From NCBI RefSeq assembly GCF_029906345.1, contig NZ_JARYGY010000011.1, forward strand, positions 46,465 to 110,464: a DNA stretch of 64,000 bases. The letters run 5' to 3'. Each line of letters opens with the position of its first letter. Within the stretch, counting starts at the first letter, position 1. Shown one piece after another: positions 36,602-44,628 of the stretch. A model generated the notes under the pieces. It was not told the DNA's origin and made no database searches. It saw only the letters and a list, made by a program, of their open reading frames with translations. The translations under genes and the position numbers were made by a program. The stretch comes from Aquimarina mycalae (GTDB lineage: Bacteria; Bacteroidota; Bacteroidia; Flavobacteriales; Flavobacteriaceae).

Positions 36602-37267
36602 TTAATGACTATAATTTCTTGCACCAAAAATAGAGCTCCCTATGCGTACCATAGTGCTCCCTTTTTCAATTGCAATTGTATAATCTCCACTCATTCCTAT
36701 AGATAAAGTCCTTAATGTAGGATGCGTTATTCTCAGTGTGTTGAAAAGAGATTGTATAGTATTAAATTCATTTTTAATTTGTTCTGTATTGTCTGTAAAA
36801 GTTGCCATTCCCATTAATCCTATGATGTTAATATTGGTAAGGAGTTTCACCTCTTCAGAGTTTAAAAGATGAATAGCATCCTGATTGCTAAGACCAAATT
36901 TGCTTTCTTCTTCTGCAATTTTGATTTGTAACAGGCAGTTGATTGTCCTGTTGTGCTTTAATGCTTGTTTATTGATTTCTTTTAAAAGCTTCAGACTATC
37001 TACGGCATGAATTGTATCTACATAAGGAGCCATATACTTCACTTTATTAGTCTGTACATGACCAATCATATGCCAAGAAATATCTTTGGGTAATGCTTCC
37101 CACTTTTGTGTCATTTCCTGAATTTTGTTTTCACCAAAAATTCGTTGTCCTGCCTGATATGCTTCCATTACATCAGAGATGGGCTTGGTTTTGGAAACAG
37201 CTACCAGTATAACATCTTCGGGAATTGTCTTTTGTATATGTATTAAGTTCTCCTCAATAGAATTCAT
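36602..37267 (-). CDS. YggS family pyridoxal-phosphate-binding protein
   Basis: The 221-residue alanine-racemase-fold protein (single domain) has ILVAVSKTKP with PLP-binding Lys26, FGENKIQEM and WHMIGHVQTNKVKY, and the phosphate site SIGMSGDYTIAI. YggS/PROSC proteins bind PLP and keep B6 vitamers balanced rather than racemising amino acids. I chose the ATG at 37267, because a good -7 promoter element covers 37274-37281, leaving no room for the longer start at 37276. Confidence 0.93.
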   Translation of the reverse strand: MNSIEENLIHIQKTIPEDVILVAVSKTKPISDVMEAYQAGQRIFGENKIQEMTQKWEALPKDISWHMIGHVQTNKVKYMAPYVDTIHAVDSLKLLKEINKQALKHNRTINCLLQIKIAEEESKFGLSNQDAIHLLNSEEVKLLTNINIIGLMGMATFTDNTEQIKNEFNTIQSLFNTLRITHPTLRTLSIGMSGDYTIAIEKGSTMVRIGSSIFGARNYSH

Positions 37268-37273
37268 AAGGTG

Positions 37274-37281
37274 CAAAGATA
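37274..37281 (-). promoter_or_regulatory. -7 promoter element of the YggS gene
   Basis: On the minus strand TATCTTTG (37281 to 37274) is followed by CACCTT and then the ATG at 37267, the typical leaderless arrangement. A -33 TTTG at normal spacing is not evident; TTTA lies 21 bp upstream. Confidence 0.6.
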
Positions 37282-37337
37282 CCTAAATTTACAAATTAGA
37301 AATAAAGGTGTATGTTTTAGAGATTGTTAATTAGATA

Positions 37338-38582
37338 TTAGTCATCAAATTCATAAATTGTAATACCGCTGCGCAATTTAGGTTCAATATAAGTGCTTTT
37401 TGGAGGCATTTTTAATCCTTGATCAGCAATTTTTTTCATTTGATCTACAGTAGCAGGAAATAACCCAAAACCAACTTGAAATTCTCCCTGATCTACTTTG
37501 CTTTTAACATAAACAATATCATTCTTTCCGTGGGAATACTCTATTCTTGTGTCGGTTCTAAGATCTTTAATGCCAAGAATTGGATCTAATACCGTTTTAA
37601 ACAAAATTTGTGCATCTAATTCTTCTAGGGCATCTTTGAACTCATAGATACTTTTTCTTAAATATAATGAATAGAATTCACCATCCAGATACATGCTAAA
37701 ATGATGAGATTTAGATGGTTTATATACTTCGATCCCTCTATTTTCTATTCTAAACCATTCGTCCAACTGGATTAAGAATTCTTCTTTTGATAAACCATTA
37801 AGATCTTTAATTAACCGATTAAATTCATAGATTCTTAAATCCGATTCTGGAATTAAGTAACTCATAAAAAAATTATAAGCTTCTGTTCCCTTATGTTCTG
37901 TGTTGTTGGATTCTAAATCTTTAGCTAATAAATAAGAAGAAGCCGATCTATGATGACCATCTGCAATATAGATAGTTTTCATAGTATCAAAAGCTGATTG
38001 AATTTGCTCAATACTTTTTTTGTCGTCAACTTTCCACAGATAATGTGTGTCCCTATAGGTTGTAGTAAATTCATACTCTGCTCTTTCTTTGGCAACTTTT
38101 TCAATGATACTGGCAATGGTATCATTATCAGGATAGGTGAGAAGTACAGGTTCTGCATTGAATCCTACAGTTTTTAGATATTGTTTAAAGGTAGTTTCAC
38201 GATCTGTTAAGGTGTCCTCATGTTTTTTGATAATATCATTTTCATAGTCTTCTGCGCTTGCAGCTGCTATAATACCACGAAAGGATTCTTTTTCACGATT
38301 CACAATTTTGTATACATAGAAACACGGAGTTTCATCTTGCATAAAAATTTCATCTTCTTTAAACTCCAGATATCTATTACGAACTAGTTTGTAGCGTTCT
38401 TCTCCTGAAATTTCTTTTTGATACTTATAGCCTGGATTGACAATGTGCAAAAAAGAATAGGGGTTATAGTCCATTCTGGAATCTCTTTCTACAGGAGTAT
38501 AACTTTGGTAAGATCGTGAAGCGATCAAACTTACTTTATCTCTGGTTGGACGAACTGCTTTGAATGGATTTATTTTTGCCAT
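37338..38582 (-). CDS. DUF1015 family protein
   Basis: The 414-residue protein matches the DUF1015/UPF0353-type family: INPFKAVRPTRDKVSLIASRSYQSYT at the N-terminus, YYIADGHHRSASS-like IYIADGHHRSASSYLLA near 208, and PPKSTYIEPKLRSGITIYEF at the C-terminus (Tyr-Pro-Lys/Pro-Lys-Ser type). The His-His pair in ADGHHR is a hallmark. The family is often linked to serine/one-carbon metabolism genes, but here it stands alone; its function is unknown. Confidence 0.85.
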   Translation of the reverse strand: MAKINPFKAVRPTRDKVSLIASRSYQSYTPVERDSRMDYNPYSFLHIVNPGYKYQKEISGEERYKLVRNRYLEFKEDEIFMQDETPCFYVYKIVNREKESFRGIIAAASAEDYENDIIKKHEDTLTDRETTFKQYLKTVGFNAEPVLLTYPDNDTIASIIEKVAKERAEYEFTTTYRDTHYLWKVDDKKSIEQIQSAFDTMKTIYIADGHHRSASSYLLAKDLESNNTEHKGTEAYNFFMSYLIPESDLRIYEFNRLIKDLNGLSKEEFLIQLDEWFRIENRGIEVYKPSKSHHFSMYLDGEFYSLYLRKSIYEFKDALEELDAQILFKTVLDPILGIKDLRTDTRIEYSHGKNDIVYVKSKVDQGEFQVGFGLFPATVDQMKKIADQGLKMPPKSTYIEPKLRSGITIYEFDD

Positions 38583-38590
38583 TTTTTTAG

Positions 38591-38798
38591 TTAATAGTTA
38601 TTGATATCTATTGTTTCATTGTCTTTATGAATAAATATCCAGGTACCATCTTCTATATTTTTAAGTGCTCCCGAAATTCGATATTCATTTGAGATAATTG
38701 TAGTCTCAGTAATATTTTTAATCTTTTTTCATATTACAGGATAATAGAATAAGAAAAGAAGACAAAGGAAATAATTATAAAGTAGATTTTAAATTCAT
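38591..38798 (-). pseudogene. decayed small lipoprotein remnant (DUF4369-like N-terminus)
   Basis: On the minus strand an ATG at 38798 opens a frame that stops after seven codons (MNLKSTL stop), but the same frame continues with a lipobox-like LLSCN. After a run of A near 38729 a shift of one base gives an open stretch ending at 38591: TTIISNEYRISGALKNIEDG (then TWIFIHKD). That stretch resembles the start of DUF4369 lipoproteins that precede a thioredoxin domain, of which nothing remains. Both a stop and a frameshift are needed to read it, so it is most likely a degraded gene. Confidence 0.5.
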
Positions 38799-38812
38799 TT
38801 TAGTGACTATTA

Positions 38813-39427
38813 TTAATTTTCATTTATAAATTTAGTTGGATCTAAATATCCTTTTGTATTTTTCGAATATCCACCTCCTATATCCATAAAGATATCATCT
38901 CTTATCTCTAGATGCAAATGTGCTAAGTAAATACCATTAGCATTTCCTATGGATGCAATTAACTTACCTTTCTTAATAAATTCTCCTTTTGATACTTTTA
39001 TAGTTTGACAATGCGCATATACGGATTCATAATAGTTGCCTTTATATTTATGAATAACTCGTATTACATTTCCCCAACCACCACCTATATCTTTTGCAGA
39101 AGCGACATATCCATTAGCAATAGCATATATGGCATCACCAATATCAGAGTTGCCACCATTTACGCCATTCCAATCATCACCTAGGTGATGGTTTTCCTGG
39201 AATCTCTGGGCGTTGTAATATCCCTTGGCATCAGGTTTACCAACTGGAAAGTCAAAATTAATACTCACAAAATCCTGATTCTTTTTGAATAATGAATCGT
39301 ATCTGGCGTATTTACTTTGAGCTGTGGATGCTTTTACGGAAAAATTGTTACTAAGCTGTGACTTACTGCTTGTATGTCGACAAGAAGTAATTATAAAGAG
39401 TAGTACTATAACTAAAAAGTGCTTCAT
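38813..39427 (-). CDS. M23-family (LytM) metallopeptidase lipoprotein
   Basis: From the ATG at 39427 the protein has 204 residues with a lipoprotein signal (LLFIITSC, Cys16). The LytM domain has HHLGDDWNGVNGG (first zinc ligands His and Asp) and the C-terminal HLHLEI (HxH ligands), with a GNANGIYLAHLH segment before it. M23 enzymes cut peptidoglycan cross-links or act as inactive regulators; the catalytic residues are complete here. A remnant gene lies just downstream. Confidence 0.88.
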   Translation of the reverse strand: MKHFLVIVLLFIITSCRHTSSKSQLSNNFSVKASTAQSKYARYDSLFKKNQDFVSINFDFPVGKPDAKGYYNAQRFQENHHLGDDWNGVNGGNSDIGDAIYAIANGYVASAKDIGGGWGNVIRVIHKYKGNYYESVYAHCQTIKVSKGEFIKKGKLIASIGNANGIYLAHLHLEIRDDIFMDIGGGYSKNTKGYLDPTKFINEN

Positions 39428-39482
39428 ACTTGCCAATAAAAATAGTCATTTATAGTTATAAGTACGAAGCACGATGTATCAA

Positions 39483-40370
39483 TTAAATAAATTGTTTCGC
39501 TACTTTTTCTGCTTTTCTGGTCTCAGAATAATTGTAGAATCCTTCACCACTTTTTACACCAAGTTTTCCTGCCATTACCATGTTTACTAATAAGGGACAA
39601 GGTGCATATTTAGGATTTTTGAAGCCATCATACATTACATTAAGGATAGAAAGACATACGTCTAACCCAATAAAATCGGCCAATTGTAATGGACCCATTG
39701 GATGTGCCATTCCTAATTTCATGACTGTATCAATTTCCGAAACTCCAGCAACACCATTATATAAAGTTTCTATAGATTCATTGATCATGGGCATTAAGAT
39801 TCTATTTGCTACAAATCCAGGGTAGTCATTTACTTCTACAGGAACTTTGCCTAAGGTTTTAGACATTTCCATAATAGTATTTGTAACTTCATCTGATGTA
39901 TTATAGCCTCTAATAATCTCCACTAGTTTCATAATAGGCACTGGATTCATAAAATGCATGCCAATTACCATATCAGGTCTTTTAGTTACTGCAGCAATCT
40001 GAGTAATAGAAATAGAAGAGGTATTTGTAGCCAAGATAGTGTCTTCAGGACAAGCTTCACTTAAATCTTTAAAGATCTTTAGTTTTAAATCCACGTTTTC
40101 AGTAGCAGCTTCGACAACAAGTCCAGCATATTCTACACCTTCTTTGATGTTGGTATAGGTAGATATATTTCCTAAAGTAGCTTCTTTATCAGCTTCAGAA
40201 ATCTTTTCTTTAGCAATCATTCGATCAAGATTCTTAGTGATTGTTGCTAATCCTTTATCTAAAGACTGCTGAGAGATATCGATCAATTGAACTTTAAACC
40301 CTTTTTGTGCAAAAGTGTGGGCAATACCATTTCCCATTGTACCTGCACCAATTACTGCTACGTTTTTCAT
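39483..40370 (-). CDS. 3-hydroxyacyl-CoA (3-hydroxybutyryl-CoA) dehydrogenase
   Basis: From the ATG at 40370 the protein has 295 residues and begins KNVAVIGAGTMGNGIAHTFAQKG (NAD site GxGxMG). NTSSISITQIA, MHFMNPVPIMKLVEIIRG with the catalytic His, and NDYPGFVANRILMPM are conserved. It oxidises 3-hydroxyacyl-CoA with NAD, in fatty-acid degradation or butanoate metabolism. The longer in-frame start at 40442 adds non-conserved residues and is rejected. Confidence 0.94.
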   Translation of the reverse strand: MKNVAVIGAGTMGNGIAHTFAQKGFKVQLIDISQQSLDKGLATITKNLDRMIAKEKISEADKEATLGNISTYTNIKEGVEYAGLVVEAATENVDLKLKIFKDLSEACPEDTILATNTSSISITQIAAVTKRPDMVIGMHFMNPVPIMKLVEIIRGYNTSDEVTNTIMEMSKTLGKVPVEVNDYPGFVANRILMPMINESIETLYNGVAGVSEIDTVMKLGMAHPMGPLQLADFIGLDVCLSILNVMYDGFKNPKYAPCPLLVNMVMAGKLGVKSGEGFYNYSETRKAEKVAKQFI

Positions 40371-40447
40371 GTGTGTATTGTTTATTATAATTAAATATTG
40401 TTTTCGTTTAAACTGTTTGATTTTTAACAAATCTTTTGGCAATAGAT

Positions 40448-40482
40448 AGTTTGCAGTTATCAGTTTGCCGTTAGCAGTCTAA
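40448..40482. repeat. imperfect 14-bp tandem repeat downstream of the four-helix-bundle gene
   Basis: AGTTTGCAGTTATC (40448-40461) and AGTTTGCCGTTAGC (40462-40475) match at 12 of 14 positions and are followed by a partial AGTC. On the other side of the gene, at about 40880-40905, the minus strand has the related GTAGGCAGTAACTAG-TTGGCAG. The pair seems to flank the gene. Confidence 0.7.
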
Positions 40483-40490
40483 AATTTTTC

Positions 40491-40859
40491 TTAGTCTTTT
40501 ACCCCAAACTTAACAGGATTCTTAATCATATAGTTAATTAGATTCCCAACTTCATAACTTAAGGCTATTATATTATCAAAAGTTTTTTTATCTATATAAT
40601 TACAAGCAAGAGAGAAATTAAGCCAAGTTTGAGTTTCTGCATTTTCCGCATCGCTGTCTGTAAGTTTACTAATAAAGTGTTTTGGATAAATTCTCTTTCT
40701 ATAAGCTTCTGAAATATTTGCAGATACACTGCGTGATGATCTTCTAATTTGATCTGTAAGTGAATATTTTTCTTCTTTTGGAAAAGTTTTAGTGACCTCA
40801 AAAATCATCATAGCCAACTCGAAAGATTTTTTATAAGCCAATAAGTTTTTAAAATCCAT
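40491..40859 (-). CDS. four-helix-bundle protein (23S rRNA intervening-sequence family)
   Basis: The 122-residue protein (MDFKNLLAYKKSFELAMMIFE, SLTDQIRRSSRSVSANISEA, FNLSLACNYIDK-type) matches the S23/four-helix bundle family, first seen in 23S rRNA intervening sequences and related to the Avd protein of diversity-generating retroelements. The family is scattered in bacterial genomes as single copies; function is unknown. Repeats with GCAGTTA motifs occur on both sides, so it looks like a small insertion between the dehydrogenase and the Gfo/Idh gene. No reverse transcriptase or rRNA is nearby. Confidence 0.85.
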   Translation of the reverse strand: MDFKNLLAYKKSFELAMMIFEVTKTFPKEEKYSLTDQIRRSSRSVSANISEAYRKRIYPKHFISKLTDSDAENAETQTWLNFSLACNYIDKKTFDNIIALSYEVGNLINYMIKNPVKFGVKD

Positions 40860-40919
40860 TAATTTATAATTCGATATTTCATTCTGCCAACTAGTTACTG
40901 CCTACTTTAGGAACTAAAG

Positions 40920-41885
40920 TTAGTGTTTAAAACACTCAATAATCTTTAATGCTACTTCCAGTGCTTTTTTACCTTGTGTTAAAGAAACAATGGGAGTCGT
41001 GTTATTTTGAATCGCTTTTGCAAAAGTGTCTAACTCATCTAAAATAGCATTGTTAGCTGGAACATTAGGGTTGTCGAAATATATCTGTTTCTTAACTCCT
41101 TCTGCATTTTGCAAGATCATATCAAAATCACCAGGTTGTTCTGGAGCATCTTTCATTTTTACAACTTCGCATTTTTTCTCAAAGAAATCTACAGAGATAT
41201 ATGCATCTTTCTGAAAAAACCTCGCTTTTCGCATATTTTTTAATGAAATACGACTCGCAGTAAGGTTGGCAACACAACCATTTTCGAATTCAATTCTGGC
41301 GTTAGCAATATCTGGAGTTTCGCTAATTACTGAAACTCCGCTAGCACTAATTTGTTTTACATCAGAGTGTACTACACTTAATATAGCATCAATGTCATGA
41401 ATCATTAAATCTAATACTACGGGAACATCGGTTCCTCGAGGATTAAATTCGGCCAGACGATGTGCCTCAATAAACATAGGGTTGTCTATCTTATTGGCTA
41501 CTGCGGTGTATGCAGGATTAAAACGTTCTACATGACCTACTTGCCCTTTTACGTTATGGGTTTCAGCAAGTGTAATTAACTCTTTCGCTTCATCAACAGT
41601 GTTGGTAATAGGTTTTTCGATAAATACATGTTTTCCAGCTTGTATCGCTTGTTTTGCAACTTCAAAATGTGCAAATGTTGGCGTAACAATGTCTACAACA
41701 TCTACAGCGTTAATCAATTCTTCAGCTGAATCAAACAATTGATAGCCAAACTCTGCTGCTATTGCTTTTGCTTGTTTCTCACTGGCATCAAAGAAGCCAA
41801 CAAGTTCATAATTTTCAGATTGTTCCAGAAGACGTAGATGAATTTTTCCAAGGTGTCCTGCGCCAAGTACTCCGGCTTTGAGCAT
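40920..41885 (-). CDS. Gfo/Idh/MocA-family oxidoreductase
   Basis: The 321-residue protein has a Rossmann domain with GVLGAGHLGKIHLRLLEQ (NAD(P) site) and EKPITNTVDEAKEL (EKP motif near 93-95), then the C-terminal Gfo-fold domain. The motif VLDLMIHDIDAIL, with His, is in the place of the catalytic His. It should be a sugar or cyclitol dehydrogenase or a similar oxidoreductase; the substrate is unknown. A -7 element lies 17 bp upstream. Confidence 0.88.
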   Translation of the reverse strand: MLKAGVLGAGHLGKIHLRLLEQSENYELVGFFDASEKQAKAIAAEFGYQLFDSAEELINAVDVVDIVTPTFAHFEVAKQAIQAGKHVFIEKPITNTVDEAKELITLAETHNVKGQVGHVERFNPAYTAVANKIDNPMFIEAHRLAEFNPRGTDVPVVLDLMIHDIDAILSVVHSDVKQISASGVSVISETPDIANARIEFENGCVANLTASRISLKNMRKARFFQKDAYISVDFFEKKCEVVKMKDAPEQPGDFDMILQNAEGVKKQIYFDNPNVPANNAILDELDTFAKAIQNNTTPIVSLTQGKKALEVALKIIECFKH

Positions 41886-41901
41886 AATTCAAGATTTTAC
41901 A

Positions 41902-41909
41902 CAAAAATA
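41902..41909 (-). promoter_or_regulatory. -7 promoter element of the Gfo/Idh gene
   Basis: On the minus strand TATTTTTG (41909 to 41902) precedes the ATG at 41885 by 16 bases. No clear TTTG is seen at the -33 position. Confidence 0.5.
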
Positions 41910-42029
41910 GTATTATTTATAAATTCTAAATCTTAATTCTATCTAAAATGTAAAATAATCCGTTTAATGCTGGAATTGTTTATTGATCTTTAAAATCTTT
42001 GTGTAATTTTAGCGTGTTAATCTACCCTA

Positions 42030-42677
42030 ATGAAATCTAAAGATACTCTAAAACACGCTGGAAAAAGAAAACAGTTAGTCGATGTATTGATCGGCAAAGG
42101 AATAAAAGATACTGCTGTACTTACTGCTATAAGTAAGATACCCAGACATTTGTTTATGGATTCTGGTTTTGATGATCACGCATATCAAGACAAAGCGTTT
42201 CCGATAGGAGCCGATCAGACCATTTCTCAACCATATACCGTAGCTTTTCAGACTGAATTATTAGAAGTAGATCGAGGAGATACGGTATTAGAAATAGGAA
42301 CAGGTTCTGGATATCAAACCGCTGTTTTGTGTGAATTAGGAATCAAGGTGTACAGTATTGAGCGACAACAAGAGCTATTTAAAAAAACAAAATTGTTTTT
42401 ACCTAAGCTGGGATATCGTCCCAAGCACCTGTCTTTTGGAGATGGATATAAAGGATTACCAGAATATGCACCATATAAAGGTATTATTGTTACTGCGGGA
42501 GCTCCTTATGTCCCAAAACCTTTATTGGCTCAATTAGAAATAGGAGGCAGGTTGGTTATTCCTGTTGGTAATGATCCACAAGTAATGACATTGTTTATTC
42601 GTAAAAGTGAAACCAAATTCGAAAAACATGAGTTTGGGGAGTTTCGTTTTGTCCCTTTATTAGAGGATAAAAATTAG
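42030..42677 (+). CDS. pcm: protein-L-isoaspartate O-methyltransferase Pcm
   Basis: Pcm methylates isoaspartyl residues so that damaged proteins can be repaired. The 215-residue protein has KIPRHLFMDSG at the N-terminus, the AFPIGADQTISQPYTVAFQ segment of the PCMT active site, and the SAM motif LEIGTGSGYQTAVLCELG. It is divergent from the Gfo/Idh gene and converges with smpB. Confidence 0.94.
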   Translation: MKSKDTLKHAGKRKQLVDVLIGKGIKDTAVLTAISKIPRHLFMDSGFDDHAYQDKAFPIGADQTISQPYTVAFQTELLEVDRGDTVLEIGTGSGYQTAVLCELGIKVYSIERQQELFKKTKLFLPKLGYRPKHLSFGDGYKGLPEYAPYKGIIVTAGAPYVPKPLLAQLEIGGRLVIPVGNDPQVMTLFIRKSETKFEKHEFGEFRFVPLLEDKN

Positions 42678-42703
42678 AGATAGTTTTATACTAGAAAATA
42701 ATT

Positions 42704-42720
42704 AGAGAAAATCTCTTTTA
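42704..42720 (+). terminator. small hairpin with T tail after pcm
   Basis: AGAGA (42704-42708) and TCTCT (42712-42716) form a 5-bp stem with an AAA loop, followed by TTTTA. The stem is short, so this is a weak candidate terminator for pcm. Confidence 0.35.
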
Positions 42721-42727
42721 AGTAAGT

Positions 42728-43189
42728 TTACTTATAATCTTTTTTGATACGATCTAAGGTGCGTTTGTTGTCTCTATCTTTGATAGTTTCTCGTTTATCG
42801 TATAGCTTTTTACCTTTTGCTAAAGCAATATCCAGCTTGGCAAGCCCACGATCATTTACAAACAAACGAGTAGGGATAATTGTAAGTCCAGAGTTTTTAA
42901 CCTCTTTTTCAAGCTTTTTAAGCTCTTTTTTATTTAATAATAGTTTGCGTTCACTTTTAGGGTTATGATTAAAGTATGTTGCGTGAGAGTACTCTTCGAT
43001 ATTCATGTTAATCACGAATAATTCACCGTTATTATGAAACTCACAAAAACTTTCTGCTATTCCTGCTTTTCCTTCTCTAATGGCCTTTATCTCGGTACCT
43101 ACTAGTTTAATGCCTGCAGTATATTTATCCAAAAATTCATATTCGAATTTGGCTTTTCTATTTAGGATGTTGATTTTATTCTGACTCAT
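42728..43189 (-). CDS. smpB: SsrA-binding protein SmpB
   Basis: SmpB binds tmRNA and brings it to stalled ribosomes. From the ATG at 43189 the protein has 153 residues, normal for the family; it has ILNRKAKFEYEFLDKYTAGI, LVGTEIKAIREGKAGIAESFCEF and the basic C-terminal tail ETIKDRDNKRTLDRIKKD. A longer start (43225) would add atypical residues. Confidence 0.96.
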   Translation of the reverse strand: MSQNKINILNRKAKFEYEFLDKYTAGIKLVGTEIKAIREGKAGIAESFCEFHNNGELFVINMNIEEYSHATYFNHNPKSERKLLLNKKELKKLEKEVKNSGLTIIPTRLFVNDRGLAKLDIALAKGKKLYDKRETIKDRDNKRTLDRIKKDYK

Positions 43190-43222
43190 AAATTTATTCT
43201 TGCAAGAAATTTGCGAAGAGTA

Positions 43223-43230
43223 CAAAAATA
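43223..43230 (-). promoter_or_regulatory. -7 promoter element of smpB
   Basis: On the minus strand TATTTTTG (43230 to 43223) lies 33 bp before the smpB ATG. It sits directly after the palindrome at 43233-43256, so terminator and promoter are packed together. Confidence 0.5.
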
Positions 43231-43232
43231 CA

Positions 43233-43256
43233 AAAGCTTTCTATATAGAAAGCTTT
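43233..43256 (-). terminator. 24-bp perfect palindrome between the DUF3887-like gene and smpB
   Basis: The two 12-base arms (AAAGCTTTCTAT and its reverse complement) meet with no spacer. On the minus strand it follows the DUF3887-like gene by 27 bp and is followed by TTGTATTTTTG, so it can act as a terminator for that gene; as double-stranded DNA it could also bind a dimeric regulator of smpB. Confidence 0.55.
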
Positions 43257-43283
43257 GTAAAACGTATTGTTCCAAAAACTTTT

Positions 43284-43640
43284 TTAAGGTTCCTGAAATT
43301 GTATCGTTGCAATTTTGCCTTCTGCATCTAGTTTTAATTCCATTACTAAACTGATATTATCAAAAGCAGCAGTATAACTATTGATTCCTTCTGCAGATTC
43401 TATAAAAGTTAATGTATTTAAATTTCCGAATTGAGAATGACATCCTTTAATAAAACGTGTCACTCCTTCTTTGGTCATTTCTTCTTGTAATTCTACAGTA
43501 TACAAATCAAAGATCGCATCTATATTTTGTGAATTAAAGTTTTCCTGAAACGCTTTTGTTGTTTTTTCATAGGTTGCTGCATCCTGAGCAAAAAGTGGTT
43601 GTGTGACCACAAAAACCAGCAGTAATAGTATATATTTCAT
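43284..43640 (-). CDS. DUF3887-like secreted protein
   Basis: From the ATG at 43640 the protein has 118 residues with a signal peptide (ILLLLVFVVTQPLFAQ). The remainder (YEKTTKAFQENFNSQNIDAI then FDLYTVELQEEMTKEG) looks like the NTF2/SnoaL-like DUF3887 fold, a small alpha-beta cone with no assigned chemistry. The role is unknown. It lies in its own unit upstream of smpB. Confidence 0.7.
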   Translation of the reverse strand: MKYILLLLVFVVTQPLFAQDAATYEKTTKAFQENFNSQNIDAIFDLYTVELQEEMTKEGVTRFIKGCHSQFGNLNTLTFIESAEGINSYTAAFDNISLVMELKLDAEGKIATIQFQEP

Positions 43641-43872
43641 AGTATTTATAAGATTTAGGACGTGCAAAATAATTATCTTTTTGAAATTTTGAAAAAAAAT
43701 ACACTTAAAATTAATTGATTTTAAGAAAGTTTTTCCCTTGAAAATCTACTATAGTAAAAGTGACTTTTGAAAACGAATCTGATATTTTAAATGATAGGTT
43801 AGTTTAACAAAATAATTACAACTATTGATATCCTAAAAAGTAATTTAGTCGCATAATTAATATAAAGAATGT

Positions 43873-44628
43873 ATGAAGAGGTTTATGTTTTTATTATCGG
43901 TCTTAGTTTTTGCATCGTTTACAACCGTGGTGACACAGTTTTCTGCACAAGAAATAATAAATAAGACTATAGAGAATGCTGGAGGATCCAGATTTGATAA
44001 TTCAAGTATTCATTTTACGTTTAGAGGAAAAAAATATAGAAGTACGCGCAGTAATGGGAATTATCAATTAGAAAGGTTGGTATCTGGCAATGATGGTTTA
44101 GTTCATGATATCTTAAGTAATAAAGGTTTATCCAGATCCGTAGAAAGCTGTTCGGTAAAAGTTGTAGATTCAATGATAACCAAAATTAGTGATGGTGTAA
44201 ATTCTGTACATTATTTTGCGAACTTACCTTATGGACTTAATGCTCCAGCTGTGCAAAAAGAGTTAACAGGAGAATCTATTATTAAAGGCTCATCGTATTA
44301 TAAAATAAAAGTTACGTTTAATAAAGAAGGAGGCGGAACTGATTTTGAAGATGAGTTTATGTACTGGATTCATAAAGAAAATTTTACCATTGATTATCTT
44401 GCATATCAATATGCTGTTGATGGTGGAGGAATTCGTTTTAGAGAGGCTTTTAACCCAAGAATAATTAATGGTATTCGATTTGTAGATTATAATAATTATA
44501 AAACGGATGATCTTACTACACCTTTATCCAAACTGGATAAGATGTTTGAACAAAAAGAGTTAAAATTATTATCCAAAATTGAGTTAGAAAATGTGTATGT
44601 ATATCTGTTAGAAGGAATTCTCTTTTAA
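43873..44628 (+). CDS. DUF6503 family secreted protein
   Basis: The 251-residue protein starts with a signal peptide (FMFLLSVLVFASFTTVV). It contains the block AQEIINKTIENAGGSRFDN and later FTFRGKKYRSTRSNGNYQLER, DEFMYWIHKENFTIDYLAYQY, which I recognise as the DUF6503 family of Flavobacteriia, a LolA/outer-membrane lipoprotein-sorting-like beta fold. No function is known. It converges with the histidine phosphatase gene with a 4-base overlap. Confidence 0.75.
   Translation: MKRFMFLLSVLVFASFTTVVTQFSAQEIINKTIENAGGSRFDNSSIHFTFRGKKYRSTRSNGNYQLERLVSGNDGLVHDILSNKGLSRSVESCSVKVVDSMITKISDGVNSVHYFANLPYGLNAPAVQKELTGESIIKGSSYYKIKVTFNKEGGGTDFEDEFMYWIHKENFTIDYLAYQYAVDGGGIRFREAFNPRIINGIRFVDYNNYKTDDLTTPLSKLDKMFEQKELKLLSKIELENVYVYLLEGILF

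Noticed and set aside
36602..37276. Longer start at 37276 for the YggS gene
   Set aside because: It would place the start codon inside the -7 promoter element; the ATG at 37267 fits the promoter.
40904..40920. ACTTTAG-GAA-CTAAAGT hairpin at the end of the Gfo/Idh gene as terminator
   Set aside because: No T run follows on the minus strand and the stem overlaps the stop codon region; it may be chance.
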